The notes: generated by a model not told the origin, from the letters alone. 64,000 bases of DNA from an uncultured Corynebacterium sp. (GCF_946222985.1 NZ_CAMIFY010000006.1:1-64000), one strand, 5' to 3'; positions 32,142-40,334 are shown, counted from the first letter of the stretch. Program-made: numbers and translations.

Positions 32142-33299
32142 TCAGAGCCCGAAGGTGCGCAGGACGGTGCGCAGCTTCGCCGTGGTTTCGGCGAGTTCCT
32201 CTTCGGGGTTGGAGTCGGCGACGATGCCGCCGCCGGCCCACAGGCGCGCGTCCGTGCCGGCGGCGTCGACTTCGGCGCAGCGGATGGAGACGACGAACTC
32301 GCCGTCGCCCTCCGAGTCGCACCAACCGACGCAGCCGGCGTAGAAGCCGCGGTCGGATTCGATGGCCTCGATGACGCTCATCGCCGATTCTGTCGGCGTG
32401 CCGCAGATGGCGGGGGTGGGGTGGACCAGCAGCGCGAGGTCGAGGGCCGAGATGACCGGGTCCTTGAGTTCGCCGCGGATGAACGTGCCCAGGTGCCACA
32501 TCTCCGAGGTGCTCAGCAGCTGCGGCTCCTCCGGCACGTCGAGGTGGGTGCACAGGGGGTCGAGGTTGTTCGCGATGTCGTCGACGACGAATTCGTGCTC
32601 GTCGTTGTTCTTGCGCGAGGCGGTGAGCTTCGCGGCGGCGGCCTCGTCGGCGGCGCGATCGCGGGAGCGCGGCGCGGAGCCGGCCAGGGGGAAGGCCTCG
32701 ACGATGCGGCCGCGTCGGCGCACGAGCATCTCCGGCGACGACCCGATGAGGTAGCGGCCGGTGAAGCGGCCGCCGGCGGGGCCGAGGTCGGCGAAGAAGC
32801 CGTCGCGGTTGGGGGACTGGTCGATCAGCCGCGCCGACAGTTGCAGCGGGTCGATCGGCGGGTCGATGGCGAGCTCGAGGGCGCGGGCGAGGACCACCTT
32901 GTCCAGGCCGGAGACGCCGATGGTGCGGATCGCGGCGTCGATGCGCTCGAGGTGGGCCTCCGGCGTCGGGTCGTGGCCGACGACGCGGGCGTTCATGTCC
33001 GGCGAATTCCACCGGTAGTGGGCCGGGGGCTCCAGTGGCTGTTCGGAGCGGATGATCTCCCGCGGCACGGTCAGCGCGGCGGGGCGCTCCGGATTGAACG
33101 GGATGGCGCCGACGACCATCTGGTGCTCGCCGCGGCGCAGCCGTTCGGCGGCCAGCCACGGGTCGTCGTAGGTGGCCAGCGAACCCTGGGTGCGCACGGA
33201 GCCGTGGCTTCGCGACAGGAGGAAATCCGGGGCGGTCTGCGGGCGGCCGTCGAAGGGCCCGCGGCGGCCTTGGACGCGTTCGTCGCCTTCCGAGCTCAT
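32142..33299 (-). CDS. Isochorismate synthase
   Basis: The 385-residue enzyme belongs to the chorismate-binding family and should convert chorismate to isochorismate. Landmarks are VSGLDKVVLARALEL, YLIGSSPEMLVRR, SRKNNDEHEFVVDDI, LVHPTPAICGTPTESA and RGFYAGCVGW, the last two being catalytic-region signatures. Isochorismate feeds menaquinone (MenF role) or catechol siderophores (EntC role). No other men or ent genes are in the window, so I leave the symbol blank. The ATG at 33299 has GGAAGGCGG about 13 bases upstream; TATCAT at 33388-33393 is a possible -10. Confidence 0.9.
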   Translation of the reverse strand: MSSEGDERVQGRRGPFDGRPQTAPDFLLSRSHGSVRTQGSLATYDDPWLAAERLRRGEHQMVVGAIPFNPERPAALTVPREIIRSEQPLEPPAHYRWNSPDMNARVVGHDPTPEAHLERIDAAIRTIGVSGLDKVVLARALELAIDPPIDPLQLSARLIDQSPNRDGFFADLGPAGGRFTGRYLIGSSPEMLVRRRGRIVEAFPLAGSAPRSRDRAADEAAAAKLTASRKNNDEHEFVVDDIANNLDPLCTHLDVPEEPQLLSTSEMWHLGTFIRGELKDPVISALDLALLVHPTPAICGTPTESAMSVIEAIESDRGFYAGCVGWCDSEGDGEFVVSIRCAEVDAAGTDARLWAGGGIVADSNPEEELAETTAKLRTVLRTFGL

Positions 33300-33437
33300 C
33301 GGACCGGTTCACCGCCTTCCTTCGCCGTTTCGGGCGCCGCCGCGGGCCCGGAACAGGGCTCCGCACCGTCGCGCACGATGTGCGTCGATGATACCCAGAC
33401 GGCGGCCCAACTCCGATTCGCCTCCGAAACCTCCACG

Positions 33438-34220
33438 TCAGCCGCGTCCGACGTAGGGCATGCCGGCCGCGGTGACGGTGAGCTGATCGACGACGGCCCC
33501 GGCCGGCAGGGAGGCGGCGTAGACGAAGGCGCGGGCGACCTCGGCGGCGGGGAAGGTCGGTTCGACGCGGCGGGAGCCGTCGGCCTGGAGGGCCCCGGCG
33601 GAGGCGCCGAAGCCGGCGAGCAGTTCCGTGGCCGCGTTGCCGACGTCGATGCGGGTGACGGTGATGCCGTGGGCCCGTCCGTCCAGCGAGGTGACGGCGG
33701 CCAGGCCGGCGACCCCGGCCTTCGACGCGGCGTACGGCGCGGAGTGCGGTCGCGGCACTTGCGCGGCGACGGAGGCGTTGAACAGGATGCGCCCGCCGGC
33801 CGGGTCCTGGTCGGCCATCGTCCGAAACGCCGCGCGGGCCGTGAGGAACGCGCCGGTGAGGTTGACGGCCACCGTGTCGCGGAAGCCGTCGGCGTCGATG
33901 TCGCCCAGCGGCGCCGTCGGGCCGGGCGCCCCGGCGTTGACCACGGCGACGTCGACGCGTCCGAGGTCCGCGACGACGTCGGCGAAGAATTCGTCGACCT
34001 GCGCTTCGTCGGTGACGTCGCAGCGCGCCCAGCTGATCCGGTCCGGGTCCTCCGCCGCGACGGCGGCCAGCGGCTCCGTCGTTCGCCCGCAGATCCGCAC
34101 CGCCCACCCGTCGGCGGCCAGCGCCCGGGCGACCTCGGCGCCTATGCCCGCGCCACCGCCCGTGACCACCGCGACGCCCCGTCGCATCGTCGACTCCGTC
34201 GTTTCCCCGGCCTCGTTCAT
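33438..34220 (-). CDS. Short-chain dehydrogenase/reductase
   Basis: This is an SDR-family NAD(P)-dependent oxidoreductase of unknown substrate. The nucleotide-binding motif TGGGAGIGAEVARAL is near residue 12, NAG appears in VAVVNAGAPGP, and the active site has the Ser of FNASVAAQV and the YAASK tetrad. A start at 34220 (MNEAGETTES) is preferred because CAATCT lies six bases upstream. An ATG at 34238 would add six residues. It is divergent from the hydroxypyruvate isomerase-like gene with less than 40 bases between start codons. Confidence 0.83.
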   Translation of the reverse strand: MNEAGETTESTMRRGVAVVTGGGAGIGAEVARALAADGWAVRICGRTTEPLAAVAAEDPDRISWARCDVTDEAQVDEFFADVVADLGRVDVAVVNAGAPGPTAPLGDIDADGFRDTVAVNLTGAFLTARAAFRTMADQDPAGGRILFNASVAAQVPRPHSAPYAASKAGVAGLAAVTSLDGRAHGITVTRIDVGNAATELLAGFGASAGALQADGSRRVEPTFPAAEVARAFVYAASLPAGAVVDQLTVTAAGMPYVGRG

Positions 34221-34245
34221 GACCTCAGATTGTGGCATGGGCCAC

Positions 34246-34251
34246 TATCGT
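34246..34251 (+). promoter_or_regulatory. Leaderless -10 box for the hydroxypyruvate isomerase-like gene
   Basis: TATCGT ends seven bases before the ATG at 34259. On the other strand the SDR promoter must lie in the same short interval, so the two promoters overlap. Confidence 0.6.
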
Positions 34252-34258
34252 GGACCGC

Positions 34259-34990
34259 ATGAGCCCCGCCACGACCCGTGATCACGTCGCCAACTGCTCG
34301 ACGCTCTTCCCCGGCCGCGCACCCGCCGAGGCAGCCCGCGCGGCCGCCGAAGCCGGGTACCGGGAAGTGGAGTTCTGGTGGCCGTTCCCGGTGGAGGAGC
34401 CGTCGGAAAGCGATCTCGCCTCCTTCGCCCGCGACCTCGACGACGCGGGCGTGCGCTTGGTCGCCGTCAACCTCTGGGGAGGGGACATGGCCGCGGGCGA
34501 GCGGGGAGTGCTGCACGAACGGATGCTTTCCGACGGCCACCTCCACGCCATCCGGCGTCTGCGAGACCTCACCGGCGTCGCGATGGGCAATCTGCTCCCC
34601 GGGGCCGGCGGGCCCGAGGCGACGCCGACCCAACGCGATCGCGTGCGCGCCGTCGTCGAGGCGCTGCCCGGGTTCACGCCGCTGATCGAACCGATGTCGG
34701 GCAATCCGCGCCTGCCGGTGCGCGACCCGTGGACCGCCGCCGACCTGTGCCGGGAGACCGGGGCGGGGCTCCTCGTCGACTTCTTCCACCTCGCCGAGGC
34801 CGGCGTCGACGTCGACGGTTGGCTCGACGACGTCGCCGCGGGCGCGCGGCCCCTGCCGGATCACGTGCAGATCGCCGATTCGCCCGGGCGCGGGGTGCCG
34901 GGCACGGGGCACGCGCCGATCGACCGATGGCTGGACCGCCTGGGGGAACTGGGCTACCGCGGCCGCGTCGCGGACGAGTGGATGGGGTAG
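34259..34990 (+). CDS. Hydroxypyruvate isomerase-like TIM-barrel protein
   Basis: The 243-residue protein has the xylose-isomerase-like TIM-barrel layout of Hyi/OtnI enzymes, which interconvert hydroxypyruvate and tartronate semialdehyde or related ketoacids. Signals are CSTLFPGRAPAEAARAAAEA, GYREVEFWWPF, the NLWGGDM strand, LIEPMSGNPR with the metal-binding Glu, LLVDFFHLAEAG and HVQIADSPGRGVPGTG. The ATG at 34259 is chosen by the leaderless -10 box; a GTG at 34232 is in frame. The C-terminus (RGRVADEWMG) is shorter than in typical 258-residue enzymes, so substrate is uncertain. It is convergent with the broken SLAC1 gene. Confidence 0.8.
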   Translation: MSPATTRDHVANCSTLFPGRAPAEAARAAAEAGYREVEFWWPFPVEEPSESDLASFARDLDDAGVRLVAVNLWGGDMAAGERGVLHERMLSDGHLHAIRRLRDLTGVAMGNLLPGAGGPEATPTQRDRVRAVVEALPGFTPLIEPMSGNPRLPVRDPWTAADLCRETGAGLLVDFFHLAEAGVDVDGWLDDVAAGARPLPDHVQIADSPGRGVPGTGHAPIDRWLDRLGELGYRGRVADEWMG

Positions 34991-35028
34991 CGGTCGGCGG
35001 TCCGGTCTCGTCTGGTCTCGTTCGCTCT

Positions 35029-36016
35029 TCAGTCTTCGACGAAGATGCCGCCGCGCGCGATGGCGTCGATCGTCCTGGCCCACAACCAGGCGATGAGCAG
35101 CGAGGAGATGGCCAGGAAGAAGATGCCGAACACGTCGGAGTAGAGCAGCGTCGCGGCGGCCATCGCGGCGAGGGGGAACGACATCGCCCAGTGGGGGACG
35201 TTGAACGGCAGCGCGATGATCTCGGGGGCCATCGTCAGCGCCAGCAGCAGGAACGCGCCGGCGGTCGACAGCAACGCGGCGCCCGCCAGGCTCGGGTCGT
35301 CGAGGTTGCCGAACAACGTCAGCGCCGCGACGGAACCGACGGCGGGCGGCGCGACGAGGATGAGCACCGTCGGCAGGAATTTCGGCGGCATCGCCCGGTG
35401 CACGAACAGGCGCAACAGCACGACCGGCAGGATGCCCAGCCACATGATGATGCCGACGGAGAAGCTGAACACGCTCATGCCGACGTTGCCGAAGCTCACG
35501 CCGGCCACCGGCACCAGCACGTTGCCGACGACCGGGATGAACCAGGCGGGGGGTGACGTGGTCGAGGGTGATGCGCGGGTTGCTCCACATGCGCATCGTC
35601 AGCAGCATGCCCGCGATGTGGCCGACGGAGCCGACCCACCAGATGCCCTCGGCGACCGCCTCGGGCAGGACCGTCCGACCGGCGGTGGCGAGGACGACCA
35701 GCGACACGGTGATCGCCGTGATGAAGGTGACCTTCATCGGGTGGCGCAGGTCCGCCAGCAGGCGCTCGCGCGAGGACACGCGGATGCCGTAGGCGACGAG
35801 GAGGGCGACGTAGGCGACGGCGGCGATCCAGAACAGCGCGTCGGCGACGAACGCCGGGGTGCCCAGCACCTCGTGGGCGCGCCGCCAGGCCATGGCGAGA
35901 CCGCCGGTGCCCATCACGGTGGCGAACAGGGGGACCGGGGTCAACCGCAGCTTGTCCATGAGACTCGACCGGGGCGTTACGGCGGCGTCGCCCGGATCGT
36001 CGGTGGTCGGGTTCAT
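35029..36016 (-). pseudogene. SLAC1/TehA-family anion channel gene with a frameshift
   Basis: The two halves of one SLAC1/TehA-type channel lie in different frames. Residues 1 to about 155 run from 36016 (LMDKLRLTPVPLFATVMGTG onward, several helices), then stop matching at LDHVTP. The rest (AWFIPVVGNVLVPVAGVSFG, through to IARGGIFVED) continues in another frame down to 35029. The switch occurs in a run of six G (35548-35553, plus strand). Removing one base restores a continuous 328-residue protein of normal family length. As written, the first frame would read on as nonsense to 34217. Either the gene is broken or phase-variable, or the run is a sequencing error. TATGTT lies eight bases before the start. 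Confidence 0.85.
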
Positions 36017-36024
36017 GACTGGTC

Positions 36025-36030
36025 AACATA
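36025..36030 (-). promoter_or_regulatory. Candidate leaderless -10 box for the SLAC1-like gene
   Basis: TATGTT on the minus strand ends eight bases before the ATG at 36016. Confidence 0.4.
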
Positions 36031-36076
36031 CCCAGCGGGCGCCAATCGGCGACTACGTGGGCCGGGGTGGGACGGG

Positions 36077-36082
36077 TATCGT
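36077..36082 (+). promoter_or_regulatory. Candidate leaderless -10 box for gltX
   Basis: TATCGT ends eight bases before the gltX ATG at 36091. No ribosome-binding site is seen between them. Confidence 0.5.
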
Positions 36083-36090
36083 CGTCAAGC

Positions 36091-37584
36091 ATGTCTGATG
36101 TTCGCGTTCGCTTCTGTCCCTCGCCGACCGGCACCCCCCACGTCGGCCTCATCCGCACCGCGCTGTTCAACTGGGCCTACGCCCGCCACACCGGCGGAAA
36201 GCTGGTGTTCCGCATCGAGGACACCGACGCCGCCCGCGACTCCGAAGAGTCGTACCAGGCCATCATCGACGCCCTGACGTGGCTCGGCCTCGATTGGGAC
36301 GAGGGCATCGACGTCGGCGGACCGCACGGCCCGTACCGGCAGTCGCAGCGCGGCGACATCTACGCCGACGTGCTGGCCAAGCTCATCGAATCCGGCGAGG
36401 CATACGAGTCGTTCTCCTCGCCCGAGGAGACCGAGGCCCGCCACCGCGCCGCCGGCCGCGACCCGAAGCTCGGCTACGACAACTTCGACCGCGACCTCAC
36501 CGACGAGCAGAAGGACGCCTTCCGCGCCGAGGGCCGCAAGCCCGTCATCCGCCTGCGCATGCCCGACGAGGACCTCGCCTTCGACGACCTCGTCCGCGGG
36601 CGCGTGGAGTTCAAGGCGGGCACCGTGCCCGACTTCGTCATCGCCCGCTCCAACGGCGCGCCCCTGTACACCCTGGTCAACCCGCTCGACGACGCCCTGA
36701 TGGAGATCACCCACGTCCTGCGCGGCGAGGACCTGCTGTCGTCGACCCCGCGCCAGATCGCCCTGTACGGCGCGCTGCAGCGCATCGGCATCGGCAACGG
36801 CGCCCCGCGCTTCGGGCACCTGCCGTTCGTCATGGGCGAGGGCAACAAGAAGCTGTCCAAGCGCGACCCCGAGTCGGACCTGTTCATCCACCGCGACAAC
36901 GGCTTCCTGCCCGAGGGCCTGCTCAACTACCTGGCGCTGCTGGGCTGGTCGATCGCCGCGGACAACGAGGTCTTCACCATGGACGAGATGGTCGCCGCGT
37001 TCGACGTCGCCGACGTCAACTCCAACCCGGCCCGCTTCGACCAGAAGAAGGCCGACGCCATCAACGCCGAGCACATCCGCCTGCTCGACGCCGACGACTT
37101 CTCCGGCCGCCTGCGCACGTTCCTCGGCGACAAGCACGACTGGCCCCTCGACTACCCGGCCGGGGAGTTCGCCTTCCTCGCGGAGATGGTGCAGACGCGC
37201 ATCAAGACCCTCGGCGAGGCCTGGGATCTGGTGAAGTTCCTCGTGGTGTCGGACGACGAGTTCGAGCTCGACGAGAAGTCCGCGCGCCGCAACCTCAAGG
37301 ACGACGCGGTGCCGGCGCTGGATGCGGCCATCGCGGCCGTCGAGGGGCTTTCCGACGACGACTTCCGCACCGCGAACATCGAGGCCGCCCTGCAGAAGGC
37401 CCTCATCGAGGACCTAGAGCTGAAGCCCCGCAAGGCGTTCGGGCCGATCCGCGTCGCCGTGACCGGCAACCAGGTCTCGCCGCCGCTGTTCGAGTCGATG
37501 GAGCTGCTCGGCCGCGACAAGTCGCTGGCGCGCATGAGGGCCGCCCGCGAGGTCACTCCTTGGCAGGCGGACGCCGCGCAGTAG
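36091..37584 (+). CDS. gltX: Glutamate-tRNA ligase
   Basis: GltX is a class I aminoacyl-tRNA synthetase that charges tRNA-Glu. In bacteria without GlnRS, including actinobacteria, the non-discriminating form also makes Glu-tRNA-Gln for amidation by GatCAB. The HIGH region is CPSPTGTPHVGLIRTALFNW (residues 9-28), the KMSKS-like loop is GNKKLSKRDPESD, and RGEDLLSSTPRQIALY is another conserved block. The 497 residues are normal. The frame opens at 36067, but MSDVRVRFCPSPTG is the family start and TATCGT is eight bases before it. tRNA-Gln and tRNA-Glu, its substrates, lie immediately downstream. Confidence 0.97.
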   Translation: MSDVRVRFCPSPTGTPHVGLIRTALFNWAYARHTGGKLVFRIEDTDAARDSEESYQAIIDALTWLGLDWDEGIDVGGPHGPYRQSQRGDIYADVLAKLIESGEAYESFSSPEETEARHRAAGRDPKLGYDNFDRDLTDEQKDAFRAEGRKPVIRLRMPDEDLAFDDLVRGRVEFKAGTVPDFVIARSNGAPLYTLVNPLDDALMEITHVLRGEDLLSSTPRQIALYGALQRIGIGNGAPRFGHLPFVMGEGNKKLSKRDPESDLFIHRDNGFLPEGLLNYLALLGWSIAADNEVFTMDEMVAAFDVADVNSNPARFDQKKADAINAEHIRLLDADDFSGRLRTFLGDKHDWPLDYPAGEFAFLAEMVQTRIKTLGEAWDLVKFLVVSDDEFELDEKSARRNLKDDAVPALDAAIAAVEGLSDDDFRTANIEAALQKALIEDLELKPRKAFGPIRVAVTGNQVSPPLFESMELLGRDKSLARMRAAREVTPWQADAAQ

Positions 37585-37619
37585 CCCAACCGTTCGGGTT
37601 TTGCCCGTGACCAGCGGAT

Positions 37620-37649
37620 TTGTGTGCTTCCCGCGACTCTGGCTATATT
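37620..37649 (+). promoter_or_regulatory. Promoter of the tRNA-Gln/tRNA-Glu unit
   Basis: TTGTGT (37620-37625), 18 bases, then TATATT (37644-37649) is one of the best sigma-70-type promoters in the window. It would start transcription about 43 bases before tRNA-Gln. Confidence 0.65.
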
Positions 37650-37699
37650 AGTCCTCGTTGCAACGGCAGCCGGTCGCAAGGCCGGAGTCGCGAGCGCAA

Positions 37700-37771
37700 T
37701 GGCCTATGGTGTAATTGGCAACACAGCGGTTTCTGGTACCGTCGTTCTAGGTTCGAGTCCTGGTAGGCCAG
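37700..37771 (+). tRNA. tRNA-Gln (anticodon CTG)
   Basis: A complete cloverleaf can be drawn. Acceptor TGGCCTA (37700-37706) pairs with TAGGCCA (37764-37770). The anticodon stem GCGGT/ACCGT encloses TTCTGGT with anticodon CTG at 37733-37735, reading CAG. The T arm is CTAGG-TTCGAGT-CCTGG. The discriminator base is G and CCA is not encoded. Confidence 0.93.
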
Positions 37772-37813
37772 CTGAATTCCAGATGATCCGCATGGATCGT
37801 CCCGGAGTTCCGC

Positions 37814-37886
37814 GCCCCGTTCGTCTAGCGGCCTAGGACGCCGCCCTCTCACGGCGGTAGCACGGGTTCAAATCCCGTACGGGGTA
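37814..37886 (+). tRNA. tRNA-Glu copy 1 (anticodon CTC)
   Basis: Acceptor GCCCCGT (37814-37820) pairs with ACGGGGT (37879-37885), with one G-T pair at the end. Anticodon stem CCGCC/GGCGG encloses CTCTCAC with anticodon CTC at 37848-37850, reading GAG. It follows tRNA-Gln by 42 bases with no terminator between, so the two are co-transcribed. CCA is not encoded. Confidence 0.94.
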
Positions 37887-37891
37887 CAAAG

Positions 37892-37926
37892 AAGAAGACC
37901 TCCACCATCACGGTGGGGGTCTTCTT
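37892..37926 (+). terminator. Terminator after tRNA-Glu copy 1
   Basis: A 15-bp stem with one T-G pair (37892-37906 with 37912-37926) has a five-base loop, is followed by TTTC and ends in a T-rich tract. It lies five bases after the tRNA. Confidence 0.9.
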
Positions 37927-38038
37927 TTTCGTCGTCCGGTGGTGTCGGGAAGTCGGGGCCGGGGTCGGTGGGGGATCGGATCGGCGCACCGGCGCGGGAA
38001 GGGTCATTCAGCACCGAAAATCTCCTCCGACCTGGCGA

Positions 38039-38069
38039 TTAGGTGTCGGTCAACGGTGATTGCTAATCT
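38039..38069 (+). promoter_or_regulatory. Candidate promoter of tRNA-Glu copy 2
   Basis: TTAGGT (38039-38044), 19 bases, then TAATCT (38064-38069) precede the second tRNA-Glu by about 54 bases. The rest of the 197-base interval between the first terminator and this tRNA (37927-38123) shows no gene. Confidence 0.4.
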
Positions 38070-38123
38070 TCTTCAAGTCAGCGAAGAGCGCTTCCGGAAA
38101 CGGGAACGTGATCGCGGTCTTGA

Positions 38124-38196
38124 GCCCCGTTCGTCTAGCGGCCCAGGACGCCGCCCTCTCACGGCGGTAGCACGGGTTCAAATCCCGTACGGGGTA
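38124..38196 (+). tRNA. tRNA-Glu copy 2 (anticodon CTC)
   Basis: This is the same 73-base tRNA as copy 1 except for one D-loop base (C at 38144 instead of T). Anticodon CTC is at 38158-38160. It has its own upstream promoter candidate and its own terminator, so the unit looks like an independent duplication. Confidence 0.94.
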
Positions 38197-38202
38197 CAAA
38201 GC

Positions 38203-38234
38203 AGAAGGCCTCCACCATTCGGTGGAGGCCTTCT
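38203..38234 (+). terminator. Terminator after tRNA-Glu copy 2
   Basis: A perfect 14-bp stem (AGAAGGCCTCCACC at 38203-38216 with 38221-38234) with an ATTC loop is followed by TTTTC. It is clearly related in sequence to the terminator after copy 1. Confidence 0.92.
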
Positions 38235-38354
38235 TTTTCGTGTCTGCCCGGGACGGGTGTTCGAATGCCGGGCATGGGTGATCCGGGGAGGCGGATAGTC
38301 TCGCGAATGCGTGGGCGTTGCCCGGTCACGCGTGGCTTCAACGAAAGGTTCCCG

Positions 38355-39029
38355 ATGGTTCCGTCGATCCAGGATCCGCACCCGTCCAACTCCACTTCCG
38401 CGTCCATGGTCACCCGGATGACCCCGAGATTGATGAAGGCGATCGACGTCGCCGCCGTGGCTCATCGGCATCACGTCCGAAAGATGACCGAGACCCCGTA
38501 TGTCGCGCACCTGTTCGCCGTCGCCCTGTTGGTGGCGGAGTTCGCCGATGCCGTCGCCGTTGATGCCGGTGCGGACCGCGACGGCGAGGGGTCGCCGGAA
38601 GATTTGATCATCGCGGCGCTGCTCCACGACACCCTGGAGGATGTGCCGGAGCACTACGACGAGGATCGCATGCGCGCCGACTTCGGTGATCGGGTGACGG
38701 GCATCGTCGGCGAGTTGACGAAGATCGACGACCCTTCGTGGCAGGTCCGTTCGGAGAACTACCTGCGGCACCTCGAGCACCAGGCGTCGGTCGCGGCGGT
38801 GGTGGTCAGCGCATGCGACAAGATGCACAACCTGAAGTCGACGCTCATCGATCTCGAGGCGCAGGGGACCTCGGTGTGGGAACGGTTCAACGCCGGCAGG
38901 GACAAGCAGCTGTGGTGGTACTCGGAGCTGGCCCGCGTGTACTCCGCGCGACTGAGCGCGGTGCCCGGGTGCGGGCGGTTGACGGGTGAGTTCGCCGATC
39001 TCGTCGAGCGGTTGCACACGAGTTTTTGA
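38355..39029 (+). CDS. HD-domain hydrolase, RelA/SpoT hydrolase-like (MESH1-type)
   Basis: The 224-residue protein is a stand-alone HD phosphohydrolase like the ppGpp-hydrolase domain of RelA/SpoT. It has AAVAHRHHVRKMTETPYVAH near the start, the HD motif AALLHDTLEDVPEHY, and ACDKMHNLKSTLIDL, the second conserved Asp motif. There is no synthetase, TGS or ACT domain. Hydrolysis of ppGpp or a related nucleotide is a family-based guess. AAAGG six bases before the ATG at 38355 supports this start; the frame is open from 38265, but that stretch reads as noncoding. Confidence 0.8.
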   Translation: MVPSIQDPHPSNSTSASMVTRMTPRLMKAIDVAAVAHRHHVRKMTETPYVAHLFAVALLVAEFADAVAVDAGADRDGEGSPEDLIIAALLHDTLEDVPEHYDEDRMRADFGDRVTGIVGELTKIDDPSWQVRSENYLRHLEHQASVAAVVVSACDKMHNLKSTLIDLEAQGTSVWERFNAGRDKQLWWYSELARVYSARLSAVPGCGRLTGEFADLVERLHTSF

Positions 39030-39074
39030 TGTCGTGACGTGAAACCGGGCCTCGGTCCGACGCTACGGTCCGCT

Positions 39075-40334
39075 TCACGGCCCCAACGTCGCGGGGCGCC
39101 GTTCGTCCTCGCGCGGGGCGACGGCCAGCGCCACGGCGGGGAAGATGGCCGAGGCGGCGAACAACGCGGGAAAGCCGATCCCGGCGACGACGGCGCCGGC
39201 CAGCGGGGGAGTCGCGGCGTAGACGATGTTCTGGAACGTGTTCTGCGTGCCCAGGGCGCGCCCCGACCACAGTGGTCCGGCGTATTCGGCCACGGCCGTG
39301 AACGCCAGACCGTTGGGGGAGACGGCCGCCACCGCCAGCGCGCCGAGGACGATCGTGGCGGCGATGCCCAGGGGAGTGGCGGCGAAATCCCCGCCCGAGT
39401 CGGCGGCTCCGGCGGCGCCGTCGGTGGTCCAGCCGGAACCTACGCCGTCGAAAAGCGCCATGAGCAGCAACAGGCCCAGCGTGACCATGGCGACGGCCCG
39501 GTACGGGCGCAGGCGCGATCGCGCCCGGTCGGAGACGTAGCCCATCGCCGCCCGCGAGCCCGCGCCGCACAACTGCGCGACCATGACGATCACGCCGGCC
39601 GAGTCCTCCGAATGCCCGCGGGCGAGGAGCCACACGAGGATGAACGAGCCCATCATCGACTGCGGCCACGACAGCATCGCCGAGGCGACGTGGATGCGCA
39701 CCAGGTGTCGCGAGCCCCGGTACGGGCTCACGGCGGCCGCCACGTGATCCGCCGACCCCGACTCCGGCCGCGGCGGATCCTTGATGCCCAACAGGCACGC
39801 GACGGCGAGCACGGCGCACAGCACGGCGGCGAAGACGAGGGCGGCGCGGATGCCGTGGGTCGCCGCCAGCACCGGCAGGGTCACGGCGGACAGCGCGGCG
39901 CCGAGCGGCTGGGCCATCTGCCGGATGCCCATGGCCGTGCCGCGCTGCGACGGCGGGTACCAGCCCGACACCACGCGCCCCGACGCGGAATTGACCGACG
40001 CCGCGGCGCAACCGGCCAGGAACAGGGCACCGGCCAGCAACACGGGCCCGGAGTTCGCCGACCACGCGGCGAGTGCCGTCATCGCCGCGGTCGAACCAAG
40101 TCCCAGCGACAGGGCGGCTCGCTCGCCGAAGACGTCGACGAACCAGCCCCACGCGATGAGGGTGACCACGATGCCCGCGGCCGGCATCGCCGCGATCAGC
40201 CCGGCGGTCGGCAGCGACAGTCCGGAGGCGACGAGCGCGGGGATGAGGAACGGCGTGCCCATGTGGACCACCGACGACCCGACGGCCGCGAGCGTCGACA
40301 GGCCCAGGACGAAGTGCCGGTACCCGGCGGACAC
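39075..40334 (-). CDS. MFS transporter
   Basis: The 419-residue protein has about twelve hydrophobic helices and major-facilitator loops such as GWFVDVFGERAALSLGLG (loop 2-3) and WYPPSQRGTAMGIRQMAQPL. A hydrophilic central loop with DPPRPESGSADH separates the halves. The start is a GTG at 40334 that overlaps the stop of the upstream ltbR-like gene by one base (TAGTG), so it is probably translated with the regulator. Substrate unknown; the link with a leucine-biosynthesis regulator hints at an amino-acid-related compound, but this is inference. Confidence 0.85.
   Translation of the reverse strand: MSAGYRHFVLGLSTLAAVGSSVVHMGTPFLIPALVASGLSLPTAGLIAAMPAAGIVVTLIAWGWFVDVFGERAALSLGLGSTAAMTALAAWSANSGPVLLAGALFLAGCAAASVNSASGRVVSGWYPPSQRGTAMGIRQMAQPLGAALSAVTLPVLAATHGIRAALVFAAVLCAVLAVACLLGIKDPPRPESGSADHVAAAVSPYRGSRHLVRIHVASAMLSWPQSMMGSFILVWLLARGHSEDSAGVIVMVAQLCGAGSRAAMGYVSDRARSRLRPYRAVAMVTLGLLLLMALFDGVGSGWTTDGAAGAADSGGDFAATPLGIAATIVLGALAVAAVSPNGLAFTAVAEYAGPLWSGRALGTQNTFQNIVYAATPPLAGAVVAGIGFPALFAASAIFPAVALAVAPREDERRPATLGP

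Noticed and set aside
34217..35545. Possibility that the 599-codon minus-strand frame is a single novel fusion protein
   Set aside because: After the G6 run the frame turns into Arg/His/Pro-rich nonsense, while the SLAC1 sequence continues cleanly in the neighbouring frame.
38265..38354. A longer start for the HD-hydrolase gene at 38265
   Set aside because: The extra 30 residues are Arg/Gly-rich with no family match, and AAAGG with correct spacing points to the ATG at 38355.
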